From Actinomyces sp. oral taxon 171 str. F0337 (GTDB lineage: Bacteria > Actinomycetota > Actinomycetes > Actinomycetales > Actinomycetaceae), in NCBI RefSeq assembly GCF_005696555.1, contig NZ_CP040005.1, positions 1,054,001 to 1,118,000 on the forward strand: a stretch of DNA of 64,000 nucleotides. The letters are read 5' to 3'. Made by a program: the position numbers and the translations under genes. Shown piece after piece: positions 1 through 7,507 of this stretch. The notes beneath the pieces are model-generated. The model searched no databases. It was given only the letters and a program-made list of their open reading frames with translations, and was not told the DNA's origin. The first letter of the stretch is position 1; the number at the start of each line of letters is the position of its first letter.

Positions 1-1091
1 CCACCGGACTGACCTCAGGGCAGGTTCCGGATATCTCCACGGCACTGCCCAATGACGTCGTGGAGATGATCAACTCCGAGGCCCTGGTGCCGTTGGACAA
101 GGTCATCGACTCCATCGGTCGGGACCGGTTCCCCAAGCAGGCACTGGCCGAGGGGCAGCTGGACGGAAAGTCCTACTCCGTGCCCATCTACTCCCACGCG
201 CAGGTGATGTGGTACCGCAAGGACGTGCTGAGCTCCAAGGGACTGTCTGTTCCGACGACCTGGGAGGAGCTGGCCAAGGCGGCGAAAGCCGTCGGAAAGT
301 CGGATAGCCTCTACGGACTCTCCGTGCCCCTGGGGACGGGGGACATGCTGGGGGCGCGCTACCTCAACTTCTACGTTCGCTCCGCCGGCCAGAGGCTGCT
401 CAAGGATGACGGAACGGCCAACCTCACCTCCGAGGCAGCCCTGGGTGGTATCAAGTACTGGACCGACCTGTACAAGTCGGTCTCTCCGGAGGGCTCACTG
501 GACTACGCGGTCCTCGATCAGGCGACGCTCTTCTACCAGGGCAAGACCGCCTTCGACTTCAACTCCGGATTCCACATCTCCGGGGTGGCGAAGGACAGCC
601 CCAACCTGGTCGACTCCATCGCCGCGGCGCCTCTTCCCCGTATGAAGGCCTCGGACCCGGCGAACTACCCGGCCGAGGTGTCCAACGTTCCCCTGGTGGT
701 GTGGGAGGCATCCAAGGTCAAGCGGGAGGCCAAGGCATTCCTTCAGTTCCTGTTCACCAAGGACAAGTACATCGAGTTCCTGCACTCGGTCCCCGGCGGC
801 ATGCTGCCGGTCCTCAGTGACATCTCGAAGGAGCCGAGCTACACGAACAACGAGACCATCAAGAAATACTCCGACTCCATCAAGGTGATTCAGGACCAGG
901 TCAACGTCGGCAGTGCGATCGGCATGGAGAAGGGGCCACTCGCCCAGGCGGGAGTCCTCACCAGCCAGGGGCTGATCGAGAAGATGTACCACTCGATCAT
1001 CATTGACAAGACCGATGTCGAGACCGCTGCCAAGGACTGCGAGAAGAAGCTCAACGAGGCCTTCAAGGCCGCTGGAGCCAGTATCAAGTGA
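1..1091 (+). CDS. ABC transporter solute-binding protein, 5' end missing
   Basis: C-terminal part of a family 1 extracellular solute-binding protein; the reading frame is open from base 3 and the N-terminal signal/lipobox lies outside the window. It binds the substrate outside the membrane and hands it to the two permeases that follow directly. Visible family features are the 'YSVPIYSHAQVMWYRKD' segment and the late 'AFLQFLFTKDKYIEF' segment typical of CUT1-type sugar binders. The downstream nanA-ROK kinase-nanE genes suggest the ligand is a sialic acid or a sialylated sugar; this substrate is inference from context. No ATPase gene is present in the window, so either it lies upstream or a shared MsiK-type ATPase powers the system. 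Confidence 0.85.
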   Translation, partial: TGLTSGQVPDISTALPNDVVEMINSEALVPLDKVIDSIGRDRFPKQALAEGQLDGKSYSVPIYSHAQVMWYRKDVLSSKGLSVPTTWEELAKAAKAVGKSDSLYGLSVPLGTGDMLGARYLNFYVRSAGQRLLKDDGTANLTSEAALGGIKYWTDLYKSVSPEGSLDYAVLDQATLFYQGKTAFDFNSGFHISGVAKDSPNLVDSIAAAPLPRMKASDPANYPAEVSNVPLVVWEASKVKREAKAFLQFLFTKDKYIEFLHSVPGGMLPVLSDISKEPSYTNNETIKKYSDSIKVIQDQVNVGSAIGMEKGPLAQAGVLTSQGLIEKMYHSIIIDKTDVETAAKDCEKKLNEAFKAAGASIK

Positions 1092-1148
1092 CTCGGTGAT
1101 GCGGTGGGGAGAGGCGTCTCCCCACCGCCCAGTCCGAAAGGTGAGCTC

Positions 1149-2036
1149 ATGACACGAATCAAGCGAATGAACTGGACGGGCGTCGTCTTTGTGGCGCCGT
1201 CAGTCATCATTGTTCTTGCCCTTCTGATATACCCGGTCTTCTCAAGCATCTGGTACTCCTTCACTGACAATCACCTCTTGCGCCACAGCTACCAGGTGGT
1301 GGGTATATCCAACTACACCGACCTCCTCGCATCTCCTGGTTTTTGGAATGCTTTCGGGGTGTCGATCAAGTGGACCGCGGCGTCGATCATCGGCCAGCTC
1401 GCAGTGGGAATGGTTCTGGCACTGGCGTTGGACCGGGTGCCCCGCGGGTCGGGACTGTTCCGTACGCTCCTCATCGTTCCCTGGGCGTTCCCGGCGATCA
1501 TCACTGCGTTCGCCTGGAAATGGATCCTTAATGATGTCTACGGGTTTCTGCCCAATCTTCTGACCACTCTTGGGCTCAGCGATAAGAATATGGCATTGCT
1601 GGGCAATCCCTCGACGACCTTCTGGGTGGCGCTGCTCATCAATATCTGGTTCGGTGCGCCGATGTTCATGGTGAACATCCTCTCTGCTCTCAAGACCATC
1701 CCTCAGGAGCAGTACGAGGCGGCAATGGTGGATGGCGCCTCCGGATGGCAGAGGTTCAGGTTCATTACGCTGACCCATATTCGAGAGGTCATCGGTCTGC
1801 TGGTCATCCTGCGCACCATCTGGGTCTTCAACAACTTTGACATGCTCTTCCTCCTGACGGGCGGAGGTCCGGGGGAGAGGACGACGACACTGCCGATCTT
1901 CGCCTACCAGGAGGGTTGGAGCCTGCGGCAGCTCGGGGTTGCCTCCACTGTGACGATCCTGCTGCTCATCTTCCTGCTGGTGCTGGCTTACGGTGCCTTC
2001 GTGATGCTCAACCGCTGGGAAAAGGAAAGGGGCTGA
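1149..2036 (+). CDS. ABC transporter permease (MalF-like)
   Basis: Inner-membrane permease of a CUT1-type importer, 295 aa with about six hydrophobic segments beginning at 'VVFVAPSVIIVLALLIY'. The EAA loop that contacts the ATPase is visible as 'EAAMVDGASGWQRF'. I chose the ATG at 1149 because an AAAGGTGAG ribosome-binding site lies just before it; an in-frame upstream start at 1104 would add charged residues with no family counterpart. It lies 57 bases after the binding protein and 3 bases before the second permease, so the three form one transport operon. Confidence 0.88.
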   Translation: MTRIKRMNWTGVVFVAPSVIIVLALLIYPVFSSIWYSFTDNHLLRHSYQVVGISNYTDLLASPGFWNAFGVSIKWTAASIIGQLAVGMVLALALDRVPRGSGLFRTLLIVPWAFPAIITAFAWKWILNDVYGFLPNLLTTLGLSDKNMALLGNPSTTFWVALLINIWFGAPMFMVNILSALKTIPQEQYEAAMVDGASGWQRFRFITLTHIREVIGLLVILRTIWVFNNFDMLFLLTGGGPGERTTTLPIFAYQEGWSLRQLGVASTVTILLLIFLLVLAYGAFVMLNRWEKERG

Positions 2037-2039
2037 ATC

Positions 2040-2876
2040 ATGCGACGTGCTGGTCGTGGTCCGTGGGGTACGGTGTGCGTGTACCTCATTCTCATCGTGG
2101 CTGCTTTTGTTGCAGTGTTCCCGCTCGTGTGGGTGGTCTCCTCATCCTTCAAGACCTCTCACGAGCTCGCACAGAATCCGTTGCAGCTGTTCTCGAGCTC
2201 GCCGACGCTCGAGCACTACCGCAAGGTGGTCGAGGAGATCGGGTTCTTGACGAATCTCAAGAACTCATTGCTGATCGCAGGCTGCTCAACCGTCATCGCG
2301 GTCCTGGTCTCGTTGCTGGGTGCTTATGGGATCGTGCGATTCTTCCCCCGTGTTGGCAAGCAGCTGACCAAGCTTCTCATCGGCACCTACATGTTCCCGC
2401 CGATCCTGCTCGCCATCCCGTACACCATCACGATGGTGAAGCTCGGCCTCATGAACAGCTACTTCGGGCTGATCATCGCCTATCTCTCGTTCTCGATCCC
2501 CTATGCGATCTGGATGCTCATCGGTTTCTTCCAGACGGTCCCTATCGGGGTGGAGGAGGCGGCCGCCGTGGACGGGGCCAGTCGATTCCGAGTGTTCTGG
2601 CAGATCTCGGTCCCCATCATCCTTCCGGGGATCGTGGCCACTGCCGTCTACACCTTCATCAACACTTTCAATGAGTTCCTCTACGCGCTCCTGTTCATCA
2701 CCGAGTCGGACAGGATGCCCGTCGCAGTCGGCCTCTACTCTCTCCAGGGGTCGGAGGTTCTTGACTGGGGAGCCATGATGGCTGCTTCCGTGATCGTGAT
2801 CGTCCCATCGGTCGTCTTCTTCATGGTCATTCAGAAGCACATCTCCGGAGGGCTCTCGGAGGGCTCCGTCAAGTAG
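2040..2876 (+). CDS. ABC transporter permease (MalG-like)
   Basis: Second membrane subunit of the same importer, 278 aa, six predicted membrane segments. The EAA loop is 'EAAAVDGASRFRVF', close to that of the partner permease. The start ATG follows the previous stop codon by three bases, implying translational coupling. The two permeases, the binding protein and the downstream sialate genes read in one direction; a strong hairpin after this gene may separate the transport and catabolic messages. Confidence 0.88.
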   Translation: MRRAGRGPWGTVCVYLILIVAAFVAVFPLVWVVSSSFKTSHELAQNPLQLFSSSPTLEHYRKVVEEIGFLTNLKNSLLIAGCSTVIAVLVSLLGAYGIVRFFPRVGKQLTKLLIGTYMFPPILLAIPYTITMVKLGLMNSYFGLIIAYLSFSIPYAIWMLIGFFQTVPIGVEEAAAVDGASRFRVFWQISVPIILPGIVATAVYTFINTFNEFLYALLFITESDRMPVAVGLYSLQGSEVLDWGAMMAASVIVIVPSVVFFMVIQKHISGGLSEGSVK

Positions 2877-2915
2877 CGCCTCCTGGAGCCGGTCCCCGGT
2901 CCGCCTCCTGTCGCT

Positions 2916-2958
2916 CCGGTGTCTGTGACGTGAGTGATCGCACGCTCACAGACACCGG
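2916..2958 (+). terminator. hairpin between transporter and nanA
   Basis: A perfect 13-bp inverted repeat (arms 2916-2928 and 2946-2958), with an additional 4-bp stem (CGTG/CACG) inside the loop. It starts 40 bases after the permease stop. No T-run follows, so it may stop transcription, protect the transport mRNA 3' end, or do both. Confidence 0.5.
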
Positions 2959-2995
2959 GGTGGCGCCAACCGGGAGCATCTGCAACAATACCTCG

Positions 2996-3017
2996 TGACG
3001 TCAGATGTCAGACGTCC
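2996..3017. promoter_or_regulatory. candidate operator before nanA
   Basis: Contains the perfect palindrome TGACGTCA (2996-3003), which runs into three 7-base near-repeats (GACGTCA, GATGTCA, GACGTCC). It lies about 30-50 bases before the nanA start, where a regulator of sialic acid genes could bind. No regulator gene is in the window, so assignment to a GntR- or ROK-type repressor is speculative. Confidence 0.35.
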
Positions 3018-3047
3018 GATAACCTTTCAATGAAGAGAGTCACCACA

Positions 3048-3968
3048 ATGGACAACCGTTTCACCGGCGTCATCCCGCCGGTCGTCACCCCTTTCACCAC
3101 CGAGGGCGAGGTTGACTGCGACAGCCTGGACAAGGTCGTCGAGCACCTCATCGCCGGTGGCGTCAATGGCCTGTTCACCCTGGGATCCTCCGGAGAGGTT
3201 GCCTACCTCACCGACGCCCAGCGTGACGCCGTCATCGAACGAGTCGTCAAGACCGCCGCAGGGCGCGTCCCGGTGCTTGCCGGTGCCATCGACACCACCG
3301 CCCACCGGGTCATCGACCAGGCCCGTCGGGCGGCCGCCCTCGGCGCCGAGGCGATCGTGGCCACCTGCCCGTTCTACGCGCTCAACGACGCCGAGGAGAT
3401 CAAGGCTCACTTCCGCGCCATCGCCGCGGCCATCGATGTCCCCGTCTTCGCCTACGACGTCCCCGTGCGCCTCGGCGGCGCCAAGCTCGGTTGCGACCTG
3501 CTCGTCGAGCTGGGCAAGGAGGGAGTCCTGGCCGGCGTCAAGGACTCCTCCGGCAATGACGTGGCCTTCCGCAGACTGGTCGCTGCCAACGAGGCCGCGG
3601 GCCACCCCCTGGCCCTCCTGACCGGTCACGAGTGCGTCGTCGACGGCATGCTCCTGCTGGGAGCCGACGGCCTCGTCCCCGGATACGGCAACGTGGACCC
3701 GGTCCGCTACGCCGCGATGTGGAAGGCCTCCCGCGAAGGCGCGTGGGACGAGGTGCGTCGCCTCCAGGACGAGGTCTGCGCCGGCTTCGAGATCGTCTTC
3801 GTGCCCCAGGGGCGCTCGGCCGACGCCACCGGTATCGGCGCCTTCAAGACCGCCATGGAGGCGATCGGAGTCATCGCCACCAACGAGATGGCCTTCCCCG
3901 TCAAGGCTCTCGAGGGCGAGACCAAGGAGCGGGTCCTGGAGATCGTCAGGGCCCAGGGCCTTATCTGA
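3048..3968 (+). CDS. nanA: N-acetylneuraminate lyase (DapA superfamily)
   Basis: Class I aldolase, 306 aa, that splits sialic acid into N-acetylmannosamine and pyruvate in the cytoplasm. The superfamily marks are present: GSSGE at 46-50, Tyr136 in 'FAYDVP', and the Schiff-base lysine Lys165 in 'GVKDSSG'. These spacings match E. coli NanA (Tyr137, Lys165). The sequence alone could equally be a dihydrodipicolinate-synthase-like enzyme; the neighbouring ROK kinase and NanE decide for NanA. ATG 3048 is preferred over in-frame ATG 3030 because the family consensus begins at 'FTGVIPPVVTPF' and GAAGAGAG precedes it. Confidence 0.82.
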   Translation: MDNRFTGVIPPVVTPFTTEGEVDCDSLDKVVEHLIAGGVNGLFTLGSSGEVAYLTDAQRDAVIERVVKTAAGRVPVLAGAIDTTAHRVIDQARRAAALGAEAIVATCPFYALNDAEEIKAHFRAIAAAIDVPVFAYDVPVRLGGAKLGCDLLVELGKEGVLAGVKDSSGNDVAFRRLVAANEAAGHPLALLTGHECVVDGMLLLGADGLVPGYGNVDPVRYAAMWKASREGAWDEVRRLQDEVCAGFEIVFVPQGRSADATGIGAFKTAMEAIGVIATNEMAFPVKALEGETKERVLEIVRAQGLI

Positions 3969-4142
3969 TGTCCCGACGGCTGCAAGCCCGCCCGGCCGCG
4001 ACGTCGGCCGATGCGGGCATGCAGCGCCAGGGCGGCGCCGAGGCCTCGAGCCTCGCTCCAGGCGGCCTCCTGCGGTCGTCCCTCATTCCTTCCCACTTTC
4101 ATCCGGCGCGCCAGCGCCCAACCCCCCCCGTCGGAGAGCGTC

Positions 4143-5183
4143 ATGAGTCAGGATGTCCTCCCATCCACCTCCCTCAACCCATCACCATTGCCGTGCTACC
4201 AGGCACCGCTCGTCGTTGGACTCGACCTGGGCGGCACCAAGATGGCTGCCGCGCTGGTCGACGCCGATGGAGCCCTGCAAGGACCGGTGAGCTCCTGCCC
4301 GACCCCGGCTCACGACGGTCCTGCCGCCATGCTCGACGCCATCAGCGGCCTGATCACGAAGGTCGTCGGGGCGGGAACGCACCAGGAGCCCGGCAGTGCC
4401 GTACCGATCACGGCGGTCGGGATCGGTACCGCAGGCGTCGTCGACGTCGAACGGGGAGCCATCCTGTCGGCCACCGACGCCATCACCGGATGGGCCGGCA
4501 CGCAGGTCGCCGCCGGTGTTCAGGAGCGGCTCGCCGCCCAGGGCCTGGGTGAGCTGCCGATCCACGTCGAGAACGACGTCGACGCCTACGCCGCCGGAGA
4601 GGCCTGGCTCGGCGCCGGTACCGGGGCTGAGGTCGTCCTCATGGTGGCGGTGGGCACCGGGGTCGGCGGCGCCCTCGTCATCGAGGGGCGAACTCGTAGG
4701 GGCGCCCATCACGTGGCCGGCGAGATCGGTCACGTCCCCGTCCCCGGGGCCCAGGGGGAGCCCTGCACCTGCGGTAGGAAGGGGCACCTGGAGGGCATCA
4801 CCGCCGGGCCGCAGATCCACCGCCGCTACCTGGCCAAGGGTGGGGCCCCCGATGTCCCTGACGCCCGCGGGGTCGAGGAGCGCGCCGCCGCCGGGGATGA
4901 TATCGCCGTGGAGGTCTACCGAGACTCGGCCACTTGCCTGGGCAGGGCGCTGGCAGGCCTGGTCACCGTGATCGATCCCGACGTCGTCGTCGTCTCCGGT
5001 GGACTGGCCCGCGCCGGCGACCTGTGGTGGAAGCCCCTGCGACAGACCTTCACCGCAGAGATCATCGCCCCTCTGGCCCCCATCAAGATCATTCCCGCCA
5101 CCCTGGGGACCACCGCGCCGATCGTCGGCGCGGCTCGCGGTGCCCTCGCCCTGGCTGCCAGCAACGACAACCACCGCCCCTAG
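4143..5183 (+). CDS. nanK: ROK-family sugar kinase, probable N-acetylmannosamine kinase
   Basis: 346 aa kinase that by context phosphorylates N-acetylmannosamine to its 6-phosphate. It shows the ROK ATP motif 'LDLGGTK' (27-33), catalytic Asp145 in 'ENDVDAY', and 'GEIGH' at 193-197. The zinc loop normally reads CxCGxxGCxE; here it is 'CTCGRKGHLE' (Cys208, Cys210, His215), so the third cysteine is a histidine. Zinc may still be held by His197/Cys/Cys/His. Glucokinase is the main alternative. The gap of 174 bases after nanA is larger than that to nanE (36 bases). The ATG at 4143 is the only start close to the first glycine-rich strand. Confidence 0.75.
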   Translation: MSQDVLPSTSLNPSPLPCYQAPLVVGLDLGGTKMAAALVDADGALQGPVSSCPTPAHDGPAAMLDAISGLITKVVGAGTHQEPGSAVPITAVGIGTAGVVDVERGAILSATDAITGWAGTQVAAGVQERLAAQGLGELPIHVENDVDAYAAGEAWLGAGTGAEVVLMVAVGTGVGGALVIEGRTRRGAHHVAGEIGHVPVPGAQGEPCTCGRKGHLEGITAGPQIHRRYLAKGGAPDVPDARGVEERAAAGDDIAVEVYRDSATCLGRALAGLVTVIDPDVVVVSGGLARAGDLWWKPLRQTFTAEIIAPLAPIKIIPATLGTTAPIVGAARGALALAASNDNHRP

Positions 5184-5219
5184 CCACCGGGCTCGGGCAT
5201 CATCAGACAGGACACACCC

Positions 5220-5969
5220 ATGACCGAGCAGTCACCCTCACAGTCGTCAACGCAGGCGCATGCCGCCACGGCGGGGATCCACCCCGTTCTGGAACGCCTC
5301 AAGGGAGGACTCATCGCCTCCGCCCAGGCATACCCGGGCGAGCCGATGCGCGACTCCCGCACCATGGACCAGGTGGCCCAGGCGTGCATCGCCGGAGGCG
5401 CCGTCGGCATCCGCGCACAAGGGCTGGCGGACCTGGCCCTCATCTGTCAGCACGTCGACGTTCCTGTCATCGGCCTGTGGAAGGATGGGCACGACGGCGT
5501 CTTCATCACCCCGACCCTCACCCACGCCATCGCCGTGGCCGCCACCGGAAGCCAGATCGTGGCAATGGATGGAACACGGCGCCCCCGCCCCGACGGGCTG
5601 AGCCTGGCCCAGACCGTCGAGGGCCTCCGTCAGGCCCGCCCCGAGGTCCTCGTCATGGCCGACTGCGGCTCTCTGGATGATGCCAAGGCCGCCCAGGACG
5701 CAGGAGTGGACATCCTGGGGACCACACTGGCCGGCTACACCGGGGAGCGCCCCAAGACCGAGGGACCCGACCTCGAGCTCGTCGACCAGATCGCCGGTGT
5801 CGCGGAGGTCCCCCTGGTGGTCGAGGGGCGGGTCCACACTCCCGCGCAGGCGGCTGCCGCCATGGAGCACGGCGCCTTCGCCGTCGTCGTCGGTACCGCT
5901 ATCACTCACCCGACGACCATCACCTCGTGGTTCGCAAGCGCGCTGCCCGGCGCCCTGTGGAAGGGCTGA
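5220..5969 (+). CDS. nanE: N-acetylmannosamine-6-phosphate 2-epimerase
   Basis: 249 aa TIM-barrel enzyme turning ManNAc-6-P into GlcNAc-6-P. It aligns by eye along its whole length with E. coli NanE: 'GGLIASAQ', 'AMDGTRRPRP', 'GTTLAGYT' and 'VEGRVHTPAQAA'. The lysine in 'GLWKDG' sits where the catalytic lysine of the family is found. It lies 36 bases after the ROK kinase with the same direction, completing the three-step route from sialic acid. The product needs NagA (not in the window) and NagB (at 9348). The 200 bases after the stop hold no recognisable terminator. Confidence 0.93.
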   Translation: MTEQSPSQSSTQAHAATAGIHPVLERLKGGLIASAQAYPGEPMRDSRTMDQVAQACIAGGAVGIRAQGLADLALICQHVDVPVIGLWKDGHDGVFITPTLTHAIAVAATGSQIVAMDGTRRPRPDGLSLAQTVEGLRQARPEVLVMADCGSLDDAKAAQDAGVDILGTTLAGYTGERPKTEGPDLELVDQIAGVAEVPLVVEGRVHTPAQAAAAMEHGAFAVVVGTAITHPTTITSWFASALPGALWKG

Positions 5970-6171
5970 GCGGAGGGGCAGGAGGAAACGGCGTCGTTCC
6001 GCGACTTGCTCTGTGTGTGACGGATGTGACTGCTGTGGTGCAAATGTGCGAATTGTTACTCGCTACCCAGCGCGACACTCCGGTCTGACCTGACAAACCC
6101 AAGGTTTTATGCGTAGCGTTGCCAGAAGTGGCACCACATAAGGGTGTCCGTCCACGATCGAGAGGGAAGAC

Positions 6172-6453
6172 ATGTCCGTCAACCGCACCGAGCTCATCGC
6201 CGCCATCGCCGAGAAGGCTGGCCTGACCAAGACCGACGCCGACGCCTTCCTGGGAGCCTTCCAGGATGTCCTCGTTGAGAACGTCGCCAAGGGTGAGGCC
6301 GTGAAGATCACTGGCCTCATGGGTATCGAGCGCGTCGAGCGTGCCGCACGCACTGGCCGCAACCCCCGCACCGGTGAGGAGATCCAGATCCCCGCCGGCT
6401 ACGGCGTCAAGGTCACCGTCGGCTCCTCGCTGAAGAAGGCTGTCGCCGAGTGA
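6172..6453 (+). CDS. hup: HU-type nucleoid protein
   Basis: 93 aa basic DNA-binding protein of the HU/IHF family, which binds and bends DNA and compacts the nucleoid. The family core is visible: 'NRTELIAAIAEKAGLTK', the DNA-arm signature 'GRNPRTGEEIQIPA', and a C-terminal lysine patch. It has only the short HU core, without the lysine/alanine-rich tail of mycobacterial HupB. An AGAGGGAAGA ribosome-binding site precedes the ATG. The upstream 200 bases are relatively AT-rich and contain a small hairpin (TGCCA-GAAG-TGGCA, about 6119-6132). A very strong terminator follows, as expected for a highly expressed single gene. Confidence 0.93.
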   Translation: MSVNRTELIAAIAEKAGLTKTDADAFLGAFQDVLVENVAKGEAVKITGLMGIERVERAARTGRNPRTGEEIQIPAGYGVKVTVGSSLKKAVAE

Positions 6454-6480
6454 TACGTGGGGCCGTGCCCCTGATGTCCT

Positions 6481-6531
6481 GATTCCGGCCCGTCTGCCGC
6501 ACCGTCGAGGTGCGGCAGACGGGCCGGAATC
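6481..6531 (+). terminator. perfect 23-bp hairpin after hup
   Basis: Arms 6481-6503 and 6509-6531 are exact reverse complements with a 5-base loop (GTCGA). It starts 28 bases after the hup stop codon. No T-run follows, which is usual for actinobacterial intrinsic terminators. Confidence 0.85.
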
Positions 6532-6661
6532 GTGTCTGCGCTCCCGTGCCGTCCCCATGACGCTGATGATGCTCAGTGCGGTTCTCCGGGAGGATGACCG
6601 GATCTGTGATCTCCTCCTTCCGGCGGAGGGCTGAATAGGAAGGTCCTTTTACAGTGGAAAT

Positions 6662-7507
6662 ATGTCTGCTTCCACATTCGCGGTGAGTTCGCCTGACGGC
6701 ACGGACGCGGTTGCCGCACTGGCCGGGGCGTCTCCCGGCCCCGCTTCTGTTCCGGCACTTCAGATGATGGGACTGGTCAAGGCCTTCGATCGCAAAGTTG
6801 CGGTGGATCGGCTGAGCCTCGACATTCCCGTGTCCAGCTTCTATGGCATCGTCGGTCCCAACGGGGCGGGCAAGACGACCAGCCTGTCGATGGCCACCGG
6901 CCTACTGCGCCCCGACGCCGGTCAGGTACTCGTGCATGGTGTTGACGTGTGGACTCAGCCGCAGCGGGCCAAGACCCTTCTGGGAGTCCTGCCCGACGGG
7001 CTGCGTACCTTCGACCGTCTCAACGGCCTTGAGCTCGTCACATACTCCGGCCTGCTGCGCGGGCTCGATCGGGATGTCGTGGTGCCCCGGGCCACTGAGC
7101 TGGTCAAGGTGCTGGGGCTGTGGGACGCCGGGACGACACTGGTCGCCGACTACTCGGCGGGCATGCGCAAGAAGATCCACCTGGCCTGCGCCATGGTGCA
7201 CTCGCCCTCCATCCTGGTCCTGGACGAGCCCTTCGAGGCCGTCGACCCGATCTCGGCCCAGACGATCCAGGCGATCCTGCGGGACTACGCCGCCGCCGGC
7301 GGCACCGTGGTCATCTCCAGCCACGTCATGGCCACCGTGCAGCGCCTGTGCGACCACGTGGCCATCATCAATGCCGGCCGAGTTGTCGCCGCAGGGACGA
7401 CGGAGCAGGTCGCGGCCGGCGCGGACCTCGAGCAGCGCTTCACCGAGCTGGTGGGGGGCCAGGTGCGAACGGAGGGGCTGTCATGGTTGCGACCCTCGTC
7501 AAGCTGA
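6662..7507 (+). CDS. ABC transporter ATP-binding protein
   Basis: 281 aa ATPase of an ABC-2 type system. Walker A 'GPNGAGKTT', an ABC signature in the export-type form 'YSAGMRKKI' instead of LSGGQ, Walker B 'ILVLDEPFEAVDP' and the switch histidine 'VISSHV' are all present. The GMRK-type signature is common in drug or bacteriocin exporters of this class. The next gene, its membrane partner, overlaps the 3' end by 25 bases. A TACAGT box ends 6 bases before the ATG, so the message is probably leaderless. The exported substrate cannot be told from sequence. Confidence 0.9.
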   Translation: MSASTFAVSSPDGTDAVAALAGASPGPASVPALQMMGLVKAFDRKVAVDRLSLDIPVSSFYGIVGPNGAGKTTSLSMATGLLRPDAGQVLVHGVDVWTQPQRAKTLLGVLPDGLRTFDRLNGLELVTYSGLLRGLDRDVVVPRATELVKVLGLWDAGTTLVADYSAGMRKKIHLACAMVHSPSILVLDEPFEAVDPISAQTIQAILRDYAAAGGTVVISSHVMATVQRLCDHVAIINAGRVVAAGTTEQVAAGADLEQRFTELVGGQVRTEGLSWLRPSSS

